Origin: an uncultured Novosphingobium sp. | GTDB taxonomy: Bacteria > Pseudomonadota > Alphaproteobacteria > Sphingomonadales > Sphingomonadaceae | Reading direction: 5' to 3' | Assembly: GCA_937996535.1 (NCBI GenBank) | Contig: CALKVF010000067.1 | Coordinates: 1-24,610, forward strand | Length of the DNA stretch: 24,610 bases | Part shown: positions 1-8,395 of the stretch, in pieces | How positions within the stretch are numbered: the stretch's first letter is position 1 | Layout: each line of letters begins with the position of its first letter | Notes under the pieces: generated by a model | The model's database searches: none | The model's input: the letters and a program-made list of their open reading frames with translations, nothing else | Told to the model about the DNA's origin: nothing | Position numbers and translations under genes: made by a program

Positions 1-2
1 TC

Positions 3-485
3 TCGATCGTCGCCCTGATCGACAAGCGCCAGGTGCTGACCGCCGATCCGCGCGATGCGCTGCTCAGCCTCAAGCAGGTTTCGATCGCCTTCCCCAAGGG
101 CACCACCGAAGCCCAGGCCACGGCCCGCGCGCAGAAGTTCGCCGAAACGATGAAGGCCGCGCGCGGCTGCGCTTCGCTTGACGGGATCGCCGCCGGGCTT
201 GGCGCCGAAGTCGTCTCGAACGAGCAGATCAAGGCCCGCGACCTGCCCGGCGCGCTGCAGAACATGGTGCTCTCGCTCTCGCTTGGCGAAACCACCGCCC
301 CGTTCGGCTCGATCGCCGATGGCGTGCGCGTGCTGATGCTCTGCGGCCGCGACGATCCCAAGGTCGAATCCGGCCCGGATTTCGATACGGTCCAGAGCCA
401 GATGGAAGACGAACGCGTCAACAAGCGCGCGCAAAGCTATCTGCGCGACCTGCGCCGCGACGCGGTCATCGACTACGGCAGCTGA
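3..485 (+). CDS. surA: SurA-type periplasmic peptidyl-prolyl isomerase/chaperone, C-terminal part
   Basis: The gene enters from the left edge; the reading frame is open from base 3 and ends at TGA 483-485, so only about 160 C-terminal residues are visible. SurA helps outer-membrane proteins fold in the periplasm and often has parvulin-type PPIase domains. The visible part has a fold-like segment (VSIAFPKGTTEAQA, GALQNMVLSLSLGETTAPFG, then DGVRVLMLCGRD) that reads like a degenerate parvulin domain, followed by a charged C-terminal helix (MEDERVNKRAQSYLRDLRRDAVIDY) typical of SurA ends. The main support is context: it overlaps pdxA by one base (TGATG) and is followed by rsmA, the usual lptD-surA-pdxA-rsmA order. 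The GTG at 33 is internal, not the true start. The family is inferred from these two lines, as the N-terminal chaperone domain lies outside the window. Confidence 0.8.
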   Translation, partial: SIVALIDKRQVLTADPRDALLSLKQVSIAFPKGTTEAQATARAQKFAETMKAARGCASLDGIAAGLGAEVVSNEQIKARDLPGALQNMVLSLSLGETTAPFGSIADGVRVLMLCGRDDPKVESGPDFDTVQSQMEDERVNKRAQSYLRDLRRDAVIDYGS

Positions 486-1489
486 TGTTCGACGCCCCGC
501 TCGCGGTATCGCTGGGCGATCCGGCGGGGGTCGGCCCTGAACTGATCGCGCAGTGCTGGGCACTGCGCGATGACTGCGCCCTGCCCCCGTTTTTCGTGGC
601 CGGCGGCCCCGAACTGTTGACCGCCGCCGCGCTTACCCGGGGCATCGCCCTGCCCGTGGTCCAGATCTTTCATCCCGCCGAGGCGCTGGAATGCTTTGAC
701 CATGCCCTGCCGGTGCTGGCCGGGGCCGATGGCGAATACAGCCCCGGCGCGCCCTGCCGCGCTGGTGCGGAACTCGCGCTGGCCTCACTTGACGAGGCGA
801 CCCGGCTGACCTGTGCGGGCGAAGCGGGCGCGCTGGTTACCGGGCCAATCGCCAAGGGCCGGCTCGCCGAAGTCGGCTTTGCCCATCCCGGCCAGACCGA
901 ATTTGTCGCGGCAGCCGCAGGGATCGCGGCGCAGGATGCGGTGATGATGCTCGCCGGCCCGAACCTGCGCACCGTGCCGCTGACCGTGCATATCGCGCTG
1001 GCCGAGGTTCCCGCCGCGCTGTCCGCCGCGCTGATTGTCCGCCGCGCGCGGATCACCGCCGCCGCGCTCGAACGCGATTTCGGCATCGCCCGCCCGCGCC
1101 TCGCGATTGCCGCGCTTAACCCGCACGCGGGGGAAGATGGCCGGATGGGCGATGAGGAAGCCCGGATCATCGCCCCCGCGATTGCCCAGTTGCAGGCCGA
1201 AGGGATCGATGCCACCGGCCCGCACCCCGCCGACGCGCTGTTCGCGCCGCGCGCCCGCGCCGGCTATGATGCGGCGCTGTGCATGTATCACGATCAGGCG
1301 CTGATCCCGCTGAAAGCGCTCGATTTCGATTCCGGCGTCAACGTTACGCTGGGGCTGCCGATCATCCGCACTTCGCCCGATCACGGCACCGCCTTTGCCA
1401 TCGCCGGCCAGAACAAGGCCGATCCCGGCGCGATGATCGCCGCGATCCGCATGGCCGGTGAATGTGCTGAACGGCGGGCCGAAGGATGA
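485..1489 (+). CDS. pdxA: 4-hydroxythreonine-4-phosphate dehydrogenase (vitamin B6 synthesis)
   Basis: PdxA oxidises 4-phosphohydroxy-L-threonine with NAD; the product decarboxylates and is condensed by PdxJ to pyridoxine 5'-phosphate in the cytoplasm. The 334-residue product has the family length. Visible signatures are GDPAGVGPE at about residues 11-19, the NPHAGEDG segment near 211-218, MYHDQALIPLK near 266-276 (metal-binding His) and RTSPDHGTAFAIAG near 294-307. Another conserved-looking His lies in TVHIALAEVP. The ATG overlaps the upstream surA stop by one base, and its own TGA (1487-1489) overlaps the rsmA ATG, so the three genes are very probably cotranscribed and translationally coupled. 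No sign of damage. The assignment is firm. Confidence 0.97.
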   Translation: MFDAPLAVSLGDPAGVGPELIAQCWALRDDCALPPFFVAGGPELLTAAALTRGIALPVVQIFHPAEALECFDHALPVLAGADGEYSPGAPCRAGAELALASLDEATRLTCAGEAGALVTGPIAKGRLAEVGFAHPGQTEFVAAAAGIAAQDAVMMLAGPNLRTVPLTVHIALAEVPAALSAALIVRRARITAAALERDFGIARPRLAIAALNPHAGEDGRMGDEEARIIAPAIAQLQAEGIDATGPHPADALFAPRARAGYDAALCMYHDQALIPLKALDFDSGVNVTLGLPIIRTSPDHGTAFAIAGQNKADPGAMIAAIRMAGECAERRAEG

Positions 1490-2301
1490 GCGAACTGCCC
1501 CCCCTGCGCGATGTCATCAATCGCCACGGCCTGTTCGCCAGCAAGGCGCTGGGCCAGAACTTCCTGTTCGATGAGCAATTGCTCGATCGGATCGCCGCGA
1601 TCCCGGGCAAGCTCAAGGGCCAGCAGGTGCTCGAAGTCGGGCCCGGTCCGGGCGGCCTGACCCGCGCGCTGCTGCGCGCCGGGGCGCAAGTCACCGCGAT
1701 CGAGATGGACAAACGCTGCCTGCCCGCGCTGGCCGAACTGAGCGAGGCCTTCCCTGGCCAGCTGACCGTGATTGAAGGCGATGCCACCAAGGTGGCCCAC
1801 GGAATCGAAGGGCCGTTCCACGTCGTCGCCAACCTGCCCTACAATGTCGGGACCGGCCTGTTCACCGGCTGGCTGGGCGGGCAGGAATGGCCCCCGCAGT
1901 GGGCCAGCCTGACGTTGATGTTCCAGCTCGAAGTGGCCAACCGGATCGTCGCCGAAACCGGCAGCGATGCCTATGGCCGCCTCGCCGTGCTGGCCCAGTG
2001 GCGCGCCGAAGCCAAGATTGCGATGAAAGTCCACCGCAGCGCCTTTACCCCGCCGCCCAAGGTGATGAGCGCGATCGTCCACGTAAAGCCCGGCGCGATG
2101 CCCGAAGGCGTCACCGCCCGCACGCTCGAACGCCTGACCGAGGCTGCGTTCGGCCAGCGCCGCAAGATGCTGCGTCAGAGCCTCAAGGGCCTGCCCGGCG
2201 CGCTGGCCGCGCTGGAAGTGCTGGGCATCGATGCGCAGCGCCGCGCCGAAACGCTCAGCGTTGCGGAATTCGTTGCCATCGCCCGGGTGCTGTCAGCCTA
2301 A
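1486..2301 (+). CDS. rsmA: 16S rRNA dimethyladenosine transferase
   Basis: RsmA (KsgA) uses S-adenosylmethionine to dimethylate two adjacent adenines in the 3'-terminal helix 45 of 16S rRNA during late 30S assembly. The 271-residue product begins with the KALGQNFLFDEQLLDRI segment, has the SAM-binding EVGPGPGGLT loop at about 50-59, the catalytic NLPY motif at 116-119, and the C-terminal FTPPPKVMSAIVHV stretch common to KsgA/Dim1 proteins. The ATGA overlap with pdxA fixes the start. The gene ends in TAA 2299-2301, which overlaps the stop codon of the convergent glcB gene, so there is no intergenic terminator here. Ordinary length and composition. Confidence 0.97.
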   Translation: MSELPPLRDVINRHGLFASKALGQNFLFDEQLLDRIAAIPGKLKGQQVLEVGPGPGGLTRALLRAGAQVTAIEMDKRCLPALAELSEAFPGQLTVIEGDATKVAHGIEGPFHVVANLPYNVGTGLFTGWLGGQEWPPQWASLTLMFQLEVANRIVAETGSDAYGRLAVLAQWRAEAKIAMKVHRSAFTPPPKVMSAIVHVKPGAMPEGVTARTLERLTEAAFGQRRKMLRQSLKGLPGALAALEVLGIDAQRRAETLSVAEFVAIARVLSA

Positions 2302-4373
2302 CCTGCCTTTTTCACCTGCCGCCAGTGGTGCAGCAGCGGTTCGGTATAGCCGCTGGGCTGCTCGACGCCCTTGAACACCAGATCGCAGGCAGCACGGAAC
2401 GCCGGGGCATCCTCGTTGCCGATCAACGGAAGATAGCCCGGATCGCCCGCGTTCTGGGCATCAACCTTGGCGGCCATACGGCGCAGCGCGTCCATCACCT
2501 GCTCCTTTGAACAGACCCCGTGAAGCAGCCAGTTGGCCATGTGCTGCGATGAAATGCGCAGCGTGGCGCGGTCTTCCATCAGGCCGACATCGTTGATGTC
2601 CGGCACCTTGGAGCAGCCGACACCCGCATCAATCCAGCGCACCACGTAGCCGAGCAGGCCCTGCGCGTTGTTGTCCAGTTCCTCGCGCACTTCCTCGTCA
2701 GACCAGTTGATCCCATCGGCCAGCGGCACGGTGAGCAGCGCATCGAGCGCCGGGGTGGGCTGGCCCGCCAGATCCTTCTGCACCGCAAACACGTCAACCT
2801 GGTGGTAGTGCGTGGCGTGGAGCGTGGCGGCAGTCGGCGATGGCACCCAGGCGGTGTTCGCGCCAGACCGGGGGTGGCCGATCTTCTGCACCATCATGTC
2901 GCCCATCATATCAGGCGCGGCCCACATCCCTTTGCCGATCTGCGCCTTGCCCGACAGCCCGCAAGCCAGGCCGATCTGGACGTTGCGGGCCTCATAGGCG
3001 GCAATCCACGGCGTGGCCTTCATCGCGCCCTTGCGCAGCATCGCGCCGGCCCGCATCGAGGTGTGGATTTCATCGCCCGTGCGGTCGAGGAAGCCGGTGT
3101 TAATGAACACGATCCGGTCCTTCACCGCATGGATGCAGGCGGCAAGATTGGCCGAAGTGCGGCGTTCCTCGTCCATCACGCCAACCTTGATCGTGTGACG
3201 CGCAAGGCCAAGCAGGTCTTCGACCGCGTCGAACAGGGTGTTGGTGAAGCCGGCTTCTTCGGGCCCGTGCATCTTGGGCTTCACGATGTAGATCGATCCG
3301 CAGCGGCTGTTGCTGAACGCCCCCCGCCCGGCCAGCCCCTGCGCCCCGATCGCACTGGTGACGACCGCATCCATGATGCCTTCGGGGATCTCGCTGCCAT
3401 CGGCCAGCAGGATCGCGGGGTTGGCCATCAGGTGGCCGACATTGCGCACGAACAGCAGGCTGCGCCCGGGCAGCACCAGTTCGCTGCCATCAAGCGCGGT
3501 CCATCGGCGATCGGCATTGAGCGTGCGGGTCTGCGTGCGCCCGCCCTTTTCAAAGGTATCGGCCAGATCGCCGCGGATCACGCCCAGCCAGTTGCGATAG
3601 GCGGCCAGCTTGTCCTCGGCATCGACCGCCGCGACCGAATCCTCCATGTCGCAGATCGTGGTGAGCGCGGCTTCGAGCACCACGTCAGCAATGCCGAGCG
3701 GATCGGTTTTGCCCACCGGGTGCGCCGGATCAACCAGCACTTCGATGTGCAGGCCGTTGTGGCGGAACAAGAACGCGCCGTCGCGCTTGGCGACCAGATG
3801 CGCGCAAGGCTCCCCCTTTAGTGCCGCTTCCCAGCCCGGGATCGCCCCGTTCAGGAAGGCGCGCGCCGCCTTGATCACTTCGCCCCCGCGCGCCTCATCA
3901 TAGCCGCCCGGGCGCGCCGGCGCGGCATCGAGCGCATCGGTGCCGTAAAACGCATCATAGAGGCTGCCCCAGCGGGCGTTGGCGGCATTGAGCAGGAACC
4001 GCGCGTTGAGCACCGGCACCACCAACTGCGGCCCGGCCATCGTGGCGATCTCCGGATCGACGTTCTGCGTGCCGATCTGGAACGGCGCGGGCTCGGGCAC
4101 GAGGTATCCGATCTCGCTCAGGAAGGCCTTGTATTCGGCGATGTCGATCGGCTTTCCGGCGCGGGCCATATGCCAGGCATCGATCTGCGCCTGCAACGAA
4201 TCGCGCTTGGCCAGCAGGGCGCGGTTTACCGGGGCATGGCGTTCGAGCAGCGCGGCAAAGCCCTGCCAGAACGCGGCCGGATCCTGGCCCAGCGGCGCCA
4301 CGACATCGCGCTCGATAAAGGCGGCCAGCGCCGCATCAATCTTGAGGCCGTTTCGTTCAACCCGATCGCTCAT
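2298..4373 (-). CDS. glcB: malate synthase G
   Basis: Condenses glyoxylate with acetyl-CoA to malate, the second step of the glyoxylate shunt and of glycolate/glyoxylate use. The 691-residue product carries the isoform-G signatures: RNVGHLM with the catalytic Arg at about 310, NSRCGSIYIVKPKMHGPEE near 355, GVMDEERRTS and INTGFLDRTGDE (the Mg-binding Glu and Asp by analogy with the E. coli enzyme), ANTAWVPSPTAATLHATHYHQ, and GCSKVPD...LMEDRATLRISSQH holding the catalytic Asp. By recalled comparison, E. coli GlcB has 723 residues; about 30 residues are missing here in the segment just before HNGLHIEVLVDP (near residue 200), outside the active site. The start ATG at 4373 follows a GAGGG ribosome-binding site. 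It is divergent from the M20 gene and convergent with rsmA. Confidence 0.96.
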   Translation of the reverse strand: MSDRVERNGLKIDAALAAFIERDVVAPLGQDPAAFWQGFAALLERHAPVNRALLAKRDSLQAQIDAWHMARAGKPIDIAEYKAFLSEIGYLVPEPAPFQIGTQNVDPEIATMAGPQLVVPVLNARFLLNAANARWGSLYDAFYGTDALDAAPARPGGYDEARGGEVIKAARAFLNGAIPGWEAALKGEPCAHLVAKRDGAFLFRHNGLHIEVLVDPAHPVGKTDPLGIADVVLEAALTTICDMEDSVAAVDAEDKLAAYRNWLGVIRGDLADTFEKGGRTQTRTLNADRRWTALDGSELVLPGRSLLFVRNVGHLMANPAILLADGSEIPEGIMDAVVTSAIGAQGLAGRGAFSNSRCGSIYIVKPKMHGPEEAGFTNTLFDAVEDLLGLARHTIKVGVMDEERRTSANLAACIHAVKDRIVFINTGFLDRTGDEIHTSMRAGAMLRKGAMKATPWIAAYEARNVQIGLACGLSGKAQIGKGMWAAPDMMGDMMVQKIGHPRSGANTAWVPSPTAATLHATHYHQVDVFAVQKDLAGQPTPALDALLTVPLADGINWSDEEVREELDNNAQGLLGYVVRWIDAGVGCSKVPDINDVGLMEDRATLRISSQHMANWLLHGVCSKEQVMDALRRMAAKVDAQNAGDPGYLPLIGNEDAPAFRAACDLVFKGVEQPSGYTEPLLHHWRQVKKAG

Positions 4374-4453
4374 AATCCCTCACAGTGCATGATGCCGGCG
4401 CGGCATAGCGGTCCGGCATGGGGTATTGTCGATTCCGGGGAGGAACGGGAGAG

Positions 4454-4482
4454 GCTATGCCGCACCTGCGAACAAATGGCAA
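4454..4482 (-). promoter_or_regulatory. candidate sigma70-type promoter for glcB
   Basis: On the minus strand TTGCCA (4477-4482) is followed after 17 bases by CATAGC (4454-4459), about 80 bases upstream of the glcB ATG. Between it and the start codon lies an inverted repeat ATGCCGG (4392-4398) / CCGGCAT (4413-4419), which would form a hairpin in the glcB leader. The -10 match is weak, so this is a suggestion only. Confidence 0.3.
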
Positions 4483-4540
4483 CGGGGGCGTTGTTTCGCA
4501 GGGGGTGGACAGGGGCAATCGCTGGGCTAGACAGTTTCAA

Positions 4541-5752
4541 ATGCAACAGCTTGCCCCCGCCGAACAGGCCCTTCTGGCCGAGCTCGATCCCGCCCCGATG
4601 CTGGGGCAGGTTCAGGCGTGGAGCGCGCTCAACACTGGTACCGGCAACCTTGCCGGTCTTACCGAGCAGGCGCGCCTGCTCGGCGATGCCTTTGCCGCGC
4701 TGCCCGGCGATGTCGTGCTTCACGCCCCGGCACCGGTTACTGCAATGGGCGCCGATGGCCGCGAAACCGAAGTCGAATACGGTCAGCACCTCGTCCTGTC
4801 GGTCCGGCCCGATGCCCCGCGGCGGTTTCTGCTGACCGGGCACATGGACACCGTGTTTCCGGCAGATCACCCATTTCAGCTCCAGCAATGGCTGGACGGC
4901 GATACGCTGAACGGCCCCGGGGTTGCCGACATGAAGGGCGGGATCGCGGTTATCCTTGCCGCCTTGCTGGCATTCGAAACGTCGGCGGCGGCGCGCGGCG
5001 TGGGCTATGACGTGCTGATCAATTCGGATGAGGAAACCGGCAGCCTGTCCTCCGCCGCGCTGATCGCCCGGCTGGCCCGGGGCAAGGCTGCTGCGCTGAC
5101 TTATGAACCCTCGGCCCTGCCCGATGGCACTCTGGCGGGCGCGCGGGCGGGCAGCGGCAACTATTCGCTGGTGATTACCGGCCGCTCGGCCCACGCCGGG
5201 CGCAACCCGCAAGATGGGCGCAACGCGGTGGTCGCCGCCGCTGCCCTCACCCTTGGACTCAAGGCGCTGGAGCGTGACGGGCTATCGGTGAACCCCGCGA
5301 AGATCGAAGGCGGCAGCGCCAACAACGTGGTGCCTGACCATGCCGTGCTTCGCTTCAACATCCGCCCGCGCGAAACCGCGCTGGCCGAACTGTTCGATGC
5401 CGAAATCCAGCGCCTGATCGCCCGGATCGAGCAGGACCACGAAGTCTCCGTCCACCGCCACGGCGGGATCAGCCGCCCGCCCAAGCCACTCGACGCACGC
5501 GCCGAAAAGCTGTTCGGGATTGTCGAGCAGTGCTCCGCGCTGCTGGGCCAGCCGATCACCCGCAAGGCCTCTGGCGGGGTCTGCGATGGCAACAACATCG
5601 CGGCTTGCGGGGTGCCGGTGGTCGATACCATGGGCGTACGCGGCGGGGCGATCCATTCGCCCGACGAATTCCTCATCGTTCCCAGCCTGGCCGAGCGCGC
5701 GGCGCTGTCCGCGCTTGTCCTTCACCGTCTAGCCACCGGAGAGCCCCTGTGA
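4541..5752 (+). CDS. M20-family metallohydrolase (carboxypeptidase G2 / deacylase type) in the ast operon
   Basis: Cytoplasmic dinuclear-zinc amidohydrolase of the M20 clan; substrates in this family include N-acyl amino acids and C-terminal glutamate amides. Counting from ATG 4541 (403 residues), the visible catalytic set is GHMDTVF (His101, Asp103), GVADMKGG (bridging Asp130), SDEETGS (general-base Glu164 and metal Glu165), the dimerisation-domain NNVVPDHAVLRFNIR, and AIHSPDEF with His372. No signal peptide. Homology-like sequence starts at LAPAEQALLAEL, favouring ATG 4541, although an in-frame ATG at 4457 has the better Shine-Dalgarno (GGGAGAGG). Its TGA overlaps the astA GTG by four bases (GTGA), so it is translationally coupled to astA and astB. 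This suggests action on a succinylated intermediate (succinylglutamate or succinylornithine). That function is inference; the family assignment is firm. Confidence 0.88.
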   Translation: MQQLAPAEQALLAELDPAPMLGQVQAWSALNTGTGNLAGLTEQARLLGDAFAALPGDVVLHAPAPVTAMGADGRETEVEYGQHLVLSVRPDAPRRFLLTGHMDTVFPADHPFQLQQWLDGDTLNGPGVADMKGGIAVILAALLAFETSAAARGVGYDVLINSDEETGSLSSAALIARLARGKAAALTYEPSALPDGTLAGARAGSGNYSLVITGRSAHAGRNPQDGRNAVVAAAALTLGLKALERDGLSVNPAKIEGGSANNVVPDHAVLRFNIRPRETALAELFDAEIQRLIARIEQDHEVSVHRHGGISRPPKPLDARAEKLFGIVEQCSALLGQPITRKASGGVCDGNNIAACGVPVVDTMGVRGGAIHSPDEFLIVPSLAERAALSALVLHRLATGEPL

Positions 5753-6780
5753 CCTTCCGCATTCGCGCGGCCACCAGCCACGACCTGCAGCACATCTACG
5801 AAATGGCCAAGCGCACCGGCGGCGGGTTCACCAACCTGCCCCCCGATCGCAACGCGCTGACCGCCAAGCTGGAGCGTTCGGCCGCCGGCTTTGCCCGGCG
5901 CGAGGACAGCCTCGACGACGACCTGTTCCTGTTCGTGCTGGAAAACACCGCGACCGGCGAAGTGCGCGGCACCTGCCAGGTGTTTTCGGCGGTCGGGCTC
6001 AAATGGCCATTCTACAGCTACCGGATCGGCGCGCTGACCCAGCACAGCACTGAACTCGCGCGCACGTTCCGGGCTGACATCCTCAACCTTTCGACCGACC
6101 TTGAAGGCGCAACCGAAGTCGGCGGGCTGTTCCTCCATCCGGGCGAACGCGCCGGCGGGCTCGGCATGTTGCTCGCGCGCAGCCGCTATCTGTTCATCCG
6201 CAACCACCGCGCCCGCTTTGCCGATCGCACCTTGGCCGAACTGCGCGGCGTGATCGACGAGGCTGGCGCCTCGCCGTTCTGGGACGGGGTGGCCGGGCGG
6301 TTCTTCGGGATGCATTTCCAGGACGCCGACGAATTCAACGCCAAGCACGGCAACCAGTTCATCGCCGACCTGATGCCCAAGCACCCGGTCTATATCGCGA
6401 TGCTGGGCGAACAGGCCCGCGCGGTGATCGGGATCCCCCACCCCACCGGGCGCGCCGCGATGCGGATGCTCGAAAACGAAGGTTTTGCCTGGGAACGCTA
6501 TGTCGACATTTTCGACGGCGGCCCGACAATGACCGTGCGCACCGACCAGATCCGCTCGGTCCGCGAGGCCGAGGACGCCCGCGTGGTCATGCTCGATCCC
6601 GCGCTGGGTGAGCACAAGGCTGGCGAAAAGCGCCTGATCGCGCTGGGCCAGCTGGAGGATTTCCGCTGCGCCTATGGCTTCATCGAACAGCGCGACGATG
6701 GCATCGCGCTCGATCCCGAATGCGCCAAGGTGCTGGGGATCGAGCCCGGCCAAAGCGTGACCCACGTGGGGCGGTGGTGA
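5749..6780 (+). CDS. astA: arginine N-succinyltransferase
   Basis: Transfers succinyl from succinyl-CoA to the alpha-amino group of arginine, the first step of the ammonia-producing AST pathway of arginine catabolism. The start is GTG 5749-5751, whose bases overlap the TGA stop of the M20 gene; the resulting 343 residues match the known AstA length of about 344, whereas longer in-frame extensions run inside the M20 gene. Recognisable blocks are KRTGGGFTNLP near residue 20, VFSAVGLKWPFYSYRIG, TEVGGLFLHPGERAGGLG (GNAT-like CoA-binding region), LRGVIDEAGASPFWDGVAGRFF, FIADLMPKHPVYIAML and YVDIFDGGPTM. It is followed directly by astB. No astC, astD or astE is visible in the window. Confidence 0.96.
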   Translation: MTFRIRAATSHDLQHIYEMAKRTGGGFTNLPPDRNALTAKLERSAAGFARREDSLDDDLFLFVLENTATGEVRGTCQVFSAVGLKWPFYSYRIGALTQHSTELARTFRADILNLSTDLEGATEVGGLFLHPGERAGGLGMLLARSRYLFIRNHRARFADRTLAELRGVIDEAGASPFWDGVAGRFFGMHFQDADEFNAKHGNQFIADLMPKHPVYIAMLGEQARAVIGIPHPTGRAAMRMLENEGFAWERYVDIFDGGPTMTVRTDQIRSVREAEDARVVMLDPALGEHKAGEKRLIALGQLEDFRCAYGFIEQRDDGIALDPECAKVLGIEPGQSVTHVGRW

Positions 6781-6782
6781 CC

Positions 6783-8033
6783 ATGGCGCTGGTGGAAATC
6801 AATTTCGACGGGATTATCGGCCCGAGCCACAACTATGCCGGGCTGAGCCTCGGCAACCTCGCCTCGGCCAGCCATGCGGGGGACATTTCGCACCCGCGCG
6901 CCGCCGCGCTGCAGGGGCTGGCCAAGATGCGCCACAATCTGGCGCTGGGGCTGGCGCAGGGGTTCCTGCTGCCCCTGCCCCGCCCCAATCAGGCCTTCCT
7001 TGCGGCACTGGGGGCTGAGGATGGTGCGGACCGCCGGCTGCTGGCTGCGGCATGGTCGGCCAGCTCGATGTGGACGGCCAATGCCGCCACCGTCTCGCCC
7101 GCGAGCGACACCGGCGATGCGCGCTGCCACCTGACGGCGGCAAACCTTGTCACCATGCCCCACCGCTCGCAGGAATGGCCCGATACGGTGCGCCAGTTGC
7201 GCGTAGCCTTTGGCAATAGCGCGCACTTTGCCGTCCACGATGCGGTTCCCGCCTGCTTTGGCGATGAAGGCGCGGCCAACCATATGCGGATGTGCGCGCA
7301 GCACGGCGCGCCGGGGCTCGAAATCTTCGTCTATGGCAAGAGCGGCGGGGCGTTTCCCGCCCGCCAGCACGAACAGGCCAGCCGCGCGGTGGCCCGCCTT
7401 CACGGGCTTGATCCGGCGCGCACGCTGTTCGTCGAACAATCGAGCGAGGCGATCGCCGCCGGGGCCTTCCACAACGATGTGGTGGCCGTGGCCAACGAAC
7501 GCGTGCTGTTTACCCACGAACAGGCCTTTGCCGATCCCGCCGGCACCTACGCCGCGATCCGCGCCGCGCTGCCCGAAGCCGAGATCGTGGTGGTGCCCGC
7601 CGCTGCGGTCAGCCTTGCCGATGCCATCAAGTCCTACCTGTTCAATGCCCAGCTGCTCACCCTGCCCTCGGGCGAGATGGGGCTGGTGATCCCGCTGGAA
7701 GCCTGGGAGCACCCGCGCGTGCGCGGCTGGCTCGATGCCATGCTCGCCGGCAATGGCCCGATCCGCCGGGTGCTGCCGGTCGACGTGCGCCAATCGATGG
7801 CCAATGGCGGCGGCCCGGCTTGCCTGCGCCTGCGGGTGGTGGCCGATCCCGCCACGGTCGATCCGCGCTTCCTGCTGGACGAAGCCAAGGCCGCCCGGAT
7901 CGAGGCGGTGATCGCCGCCCATTGGCCCGAGGCGATCGCTCCGGCCGATCTGGGTTCGCCCGCGCTCAAAGCGCAGGTGATCGCCGCGCGGCTGGCTCTG
8001 CTCGATGTGCTGGAGCTGACCGAACTGGCCTGA
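6783..8033 (+). CDS. astB: N-succinylarginine dihydrolase
   Basis: Second AST-pathway enzyme: hydrolyses N2-succinylarginine to N2-succinylornithine, CO2 and two ammonia. ATG 6783 lies two bases after the astA stop and gives a 416-residue protein beginning VEINFDGIIGPSHNYAGLS, as in other AstB proteins; in-frame GTG codons a few bases upstream are less likely starts. The pentein-fold catalytic residues are all present: Glu162 in GDEGAANH, His230 in GAFHNDVVAV and Cys347 in ESMANGGGPACLRLRV. Other conserved stretches are MWTANAATVSPASDT and SYLFNAQLLTLPSGEMGLVIP. It is the last clear member of the M20-astA-astB operon; 127 bases separate it from the next gene. Confidence 0.97.
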   Translation: MALVEINFDGIIGPSHNYAGLSLGNLASASHAGDISHPRAAALQGLAKMRHNLALGLAQGFLLPLPRPNQAFLAALGAEDGADRRLLAAAWSASSMWTANAATVSPASDTGDARCHLTAANLVTMPHRSQEWPDTVRQLRVAFGNSAHFAVHDAVPACFGDEGAANHMRMCAQHGAPGLEIFVYGKSGGAFPARQHEQASRAVARLHGLDPARTLFVEQSSEAIAAGAFHNDVVAVANERVLFTHEQAFADPAGTYAAIRAALPEAEIVVVPAAAVSLADAIKSYLFNAQLLTLPSGEMGLVIPLEAWEHPRVRGWLDAMLAGNGPIRRVLPVDVRQSMANGGGPACLRLRVVADPATVDPRFLLDEAKAARIEAVIAAHWPEAIAPADLGSPALKAQVIAARLALLDVLELTELA

Positions 8034-8160
8034 GAGTCTCGTGTCGGGACGCTTTACATGCCGGATTGGCGTTAACTACCGCTTGCGCGCAAATGCGCCG
8101 TTGGCATGATGGTTGCTGTAATCCGCATTAAGCAATGCGAGTTGGCGATCAGAGGAAACC

Positions 8161-8394
8161 ATGTTGCGCAAGTTCGGCCGCCTGTTTGTCATCAAGACGC
8201 CGATCGAGGCCTACATGATCATCTATGCGCTTGCGCTGGGCGCGGTCGAGCGCGGCTCGATCTACCTGCACCGCTTTCCCGGGATGGGCGGGCGGCTGCT
8301 GTTCGTGGCCTGTACGGCAGCGGTGTTCATGGCGGGGGGCAAGATCCTCGACTGCCTGCGCCACGAACAGCGGCTTGCCGAAACGTCCCGATAA
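8161..8394 (+). CDS. small hypothetical membrane protein
   Basis: A 77-residue product with a good ribosome-binding site (AGAGGAAACC before the ATG). It has two hydrophobic segments, about residues 14-30 (EAYMIIYALALGAVE) and 45-60 (LLFVACTAAVFMAGGKI), separated by a short basic/aromatic loop with HRFPGMGGR, and a charged C-terminus (CLRHEQRLAE). This suggests a small inner-membrane protein with two helices. I do not recognise the family. Its TAA stop sits two bases before a long inverted repeat, which may end or stabilise its message. The 127-base upstream gap can hold its own promoter; TTGGCA near 8101 is a possible -35, but I see no convincing -10. Function unknown. Confidence 0.65.
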   Translation: MLRKFGRLFVIKTPIEAYMIIYALALGAVERGSIYLHRFPGMGGRLLFVACTAAVFMAGGKILDCLRHEQRLAETSR

Positions 8395-8395
8395 C

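Noticed and set aside
2802..3821. A 339-residue open frame on the plus strand opposite glcB
   Set aside because: Shadow frame; glcB signatures are continuous on the minus strand through the whole stretch.
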